6,896 bases of DNA from Candidatus Omnitrophota bacterium (GTDB taxonomy: Bacteria > Omnitrophota > Gorgyraeia > Gygaellales > Profunditerraquicolaceae): NCBI GenBank assembly GCA_903882345.1, contig CAIRWO010000058.1:1-6896 (forward strand). The letters run 5' to 3'. Position 1 is the stretch's first letter. The number at the start of each line of letters is the position of its first letter. The position numbers and the translations under genes were made by a program. The notes under the pieces were generated by a model. It was not told where the DNA came from. It did no database searches and saw only the letters and a list, made by a program, of their open reading frames with translations. Positions 5,513 through 6,896 of this stretch are shown here, piece by piece.

Positions 5513-6765
5513 TGTTCAAAAAAATAGACAGCTTCAGCAGGAATATTATAATTGTTTTCGCCGGTACCGCGCTGCTGAATTTTTTTAACCTCGCCTGTCA
5601 GCTCCTGATCGCCCACCGCCTTGATCCGGTTGACTTCGCGGCATTTAATTCCCTGCTTGCCCTATATATGATAATCTCATCACCATTCCTCACTATCCAA
5701 ACAGGCGTTACCAAATACATATCGGAATTTAACGCTAAAGGGGAAGCAGAAAAAATAAAGTCTTTCCTTTCCGGAATGTTATTAAGGATTTCTTTATTCG
5801 CTTTTCTTATATTGATAATTTTCTATTACGTTTCGCCTTTTATTATGGTCAAAATGCAGATTCCCGGCACCCTGTCGATGTATATACTGATCGGCCTCAT
5901 TTTTTTCTCTTGTCTTAGCCCTGTTTTTTCCGGAGCGATGCAGGGTTTGGAGTTATTCAATCAGTTTGCCGCAGTTTCTGTGATCGGAGGCGTGGTCAAG
6001 CTTGTCTTGCTGGTGCTGTTTATTCAGGCAGGCTATAAGATCTCCGGCGCGCTCGGTTCGTTCTTCATCTCTACGGCAATCGCGCTGGCGGCGTATTATC
6101 TCATAATGAATAAATTCATTGTGCTTGGCGTCAAAAAAATCGCCTTGGACTATAAAGGTTTTTTTTTCTATCTGTTTCCTGTCGCGGTAAGCACCCTTTG
6201 TTACATGACGCTGGTAAGCTCGGATATGATTATGGTAAAATATTATTTTTCTCCCGGTGATGCCGGTATTTATTCTCTCGCGCAGATGGTCGGTAAAATT
6301 TTCCTTTTTCTGCCCGGGGCGATCAGCATCGTTATGTTCCCTAGGATAAGCGGCCTGCACGCCAAAAATATGGACACCACCGTTACGTTGAAAAAGTCCC
6401 TTCTTTACGCCGCGGTTTTATGTGTCACCGCCGCCGTTTTTTATAATATTTTCCCAAACTTTGTATTAAAAATCCTTACCGGTAAAACCGGCGCAGGCCC
6501 TGTTTTATTAGGCAGGTTATTCAGTTTTTCTATGAGCCTGTTTGCGCTGCTGTATGTTTATATCTCATATTTTCTTTCCAAGAAAGATATGCGCTTTATC
6601 GGTTGGCTGGCATTGTTCAGCGTTTTACAGATAGGGGCTATAAACCTGTTCCACAGGAACTTGATTCAGGTGCAACTGGCGCTTTCTATAAATGCCTTTT
6701 TGCTTTTAGGTATCCACCTGTTATTATACTGTAAAAATCCCCCGTCGGCGCAAACAGCAGCGTGA
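5512..6765 (+). CDS. Polysaccharide/lipid-linked oligosaccharide flippase (MOP superfamily, Wzx-like)
   Basis: The 417-residue protein is very hydrophobic, with about 12 predicted membrane spans at roughly 11-33, 42-63, 88-113, 121-143, 150-172, 178-200, 215-235, 253-275, 296-316, 330-353, 361-379 and 385-406. The N-terminal pattern (a first helix leading to LLIAHRLDPVDFAAFNSLLAL, with LTIQTGVTKYISE after the second helix) and the mid-protein DMIMVKYYFSPGDAGIYSLA region are typical of polysaccharide-biosynthesis flippases, which move undecaprenyl-linked sugars across the cytoplasmic membrane. Substrate is unknown. The start ATG shares a base with the tyrS stop (TAATG) and no clear Shine-Dalgarno precedes it, so termination-reinitiation from tyrS is likely. 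A family 2 glycosyltransferase starts 6 nt downstream, which supports a glycan-assembly role. A MATE-type drug exporter is less likely given this context and sequence style. Confidence 0.85.
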   Translation: MFKKIDSFSRNIIIVFAGTALLNFFNLACQLLIAHRLDPVDFAAFNSLLALYMIISSPFLTIQTGVTKYISEFNAKGEAEKIKSFLSGMLLRISLFAFLILIIFYYVSPFIMVKMQIPGTLSMYILIGLIFFSCLSPVFSGAMQGLELFNQFAAVSVIGGVVKLVLLVLFIQAGYKISGALGSFFISTAIALAAYYLIMNKFIVLGVKKIALDYKGFFFYLFPVAVSTLCYMTLVSSDMIMVKYYFSPGDAGIYSLAQMVGKIFLFLPGAISIVMFPRISGLHAKNMDTTVTLKKSLLYAAVLCVTAAVFYNIFPNFVLKILTGKTGAGPVLLGRLFSFSMSLFALLYVYISYFLSKKDMRFIGWLALFSVLQIGAINLFHRNLIQVQLALSINAFLLLGIHLLLYCKNPPSAQTAA

Positions 6766-6771
6766 GTATAT

Positions 6772-6896
6772 ATGAAAAACCTTAAAGAAAAAATTTCCAT
6801 CGTAATGCCTGCTTATAACGAAGAGAACCATATTCAGGCAAGCATAGAGGAGACCGTAAAGACATTCAATGATTTCGGCTGCGCCTGGGAATTGAT
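6772..6896 (+). CDS. Glycosyltransferase family 2, N-terminal fragment cut by window end
   Basis: Forty-one codons are visible before the window ends. The residues ISIVMPAYNEENHI (8-21) are the characteristic first strand and nucleotide-binding loop of GT-A fold family 2 glycosyltransferases, often seen in enzymes that transfer sugars to polyprenyl phosphate or build exopolysaccharide. The catalytic DxD and any membrane segments lie beyond the window, so donor and acceptor cannot be assigned. ATG 6772 is the first start after the in-frame TGA at 6763-6765. Upstream there is only a weak GTGAG (6762-6766) as a possible ribosome site. The 6-nt gap to the flippase suggests a shared transcript. 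Confidence 0.85.
   Translation, partial: MKNLKEKISIVMPAYNEENHIQASIEETVKTFNDFGCAWEL

Noticed and set aside
5953..6360. Antisense open frame of 135 codons opposite the flippase
   Set aside because: Its highly charged, His/Arg/Gln-rich composition is the expected complement of a hydrophobic membrane protein gene; no family is recognisable.
6479..6491. Short inverted repeat CCGGT/ACCGG in the flippase gene
   Set aside because: Only 5 bp with a 3-nt loop; common by chance.

Overview
The window is a compact, all-plus-strand bacterial chromosomal segment holding seven genes (the first and last cut by the window edges). In order they are ribulose-phosphate 3-epimerase (rpe, lacking its extreme N-terminus), a phosphoglucomutase/phosphomannomutase-family enzyme, a PlsC-type 1-acylglycerol-3-phosphate acyltransferase, six-domain ribosomal protein S1 (rpsA), tyrosyl-tRNA synthetase (tyrS, KMSKS-type), a MOP-superfamily polysaccharide flippase, and the first 41 codons of a family 2 glycosyltransferase. 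I see no tRNA, rRNA, CRISPR array, transposase or phage gene.

Region 1 (1-2625) is a tightly packed run: rpe and the mutase overlap by 13 nt, and the mutase and plsC overlap by 8 nt with plsC starting at TTG. This looks like one transcript for sugar-phosphate and lipid precursor metabolism. Region 2 (2626-2744) is the only appreciable gap. It holds a five-unit degenerate 7-bp tandem repeat followed by an A/T-rich stretch and a strong Shine-Dalgarno for rpsA, so a new transcript could start here, although no convincing -35/-10 pair is visible. Region 3 (2745-5512) holds the translation genes rpsA and tyrS, separated by 38 nt. Most of that gap is occupied by a perfect 10-bp inverted repeat whose right arm runs into the tyrS start codon. 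Region 4 (5512-6896) is envelope/exopolysaccharide related: the flippase starts on the last base of the tyrS stop codon (TAATG) and the glycosyltransferase follows 6 nt after the flippase.

The organism is a bacterium with moderate GC content and SD-led genes. The plsC-rpsA neighbourhood, the style of the mutase and TyrRS sequences, and the TTAGGTG-type and GGGACGG-type intergenic repeats remind me of uncultured lineages such as Omnitrophota, but this is an impression, not a placement. The genes are ordinary core and envelope functions. I found no evidence of a new multi-gene system. The items most worth a second look are the palindrome that embeds the tyrS translation start and the heptanucleotide repeat before rpsA.
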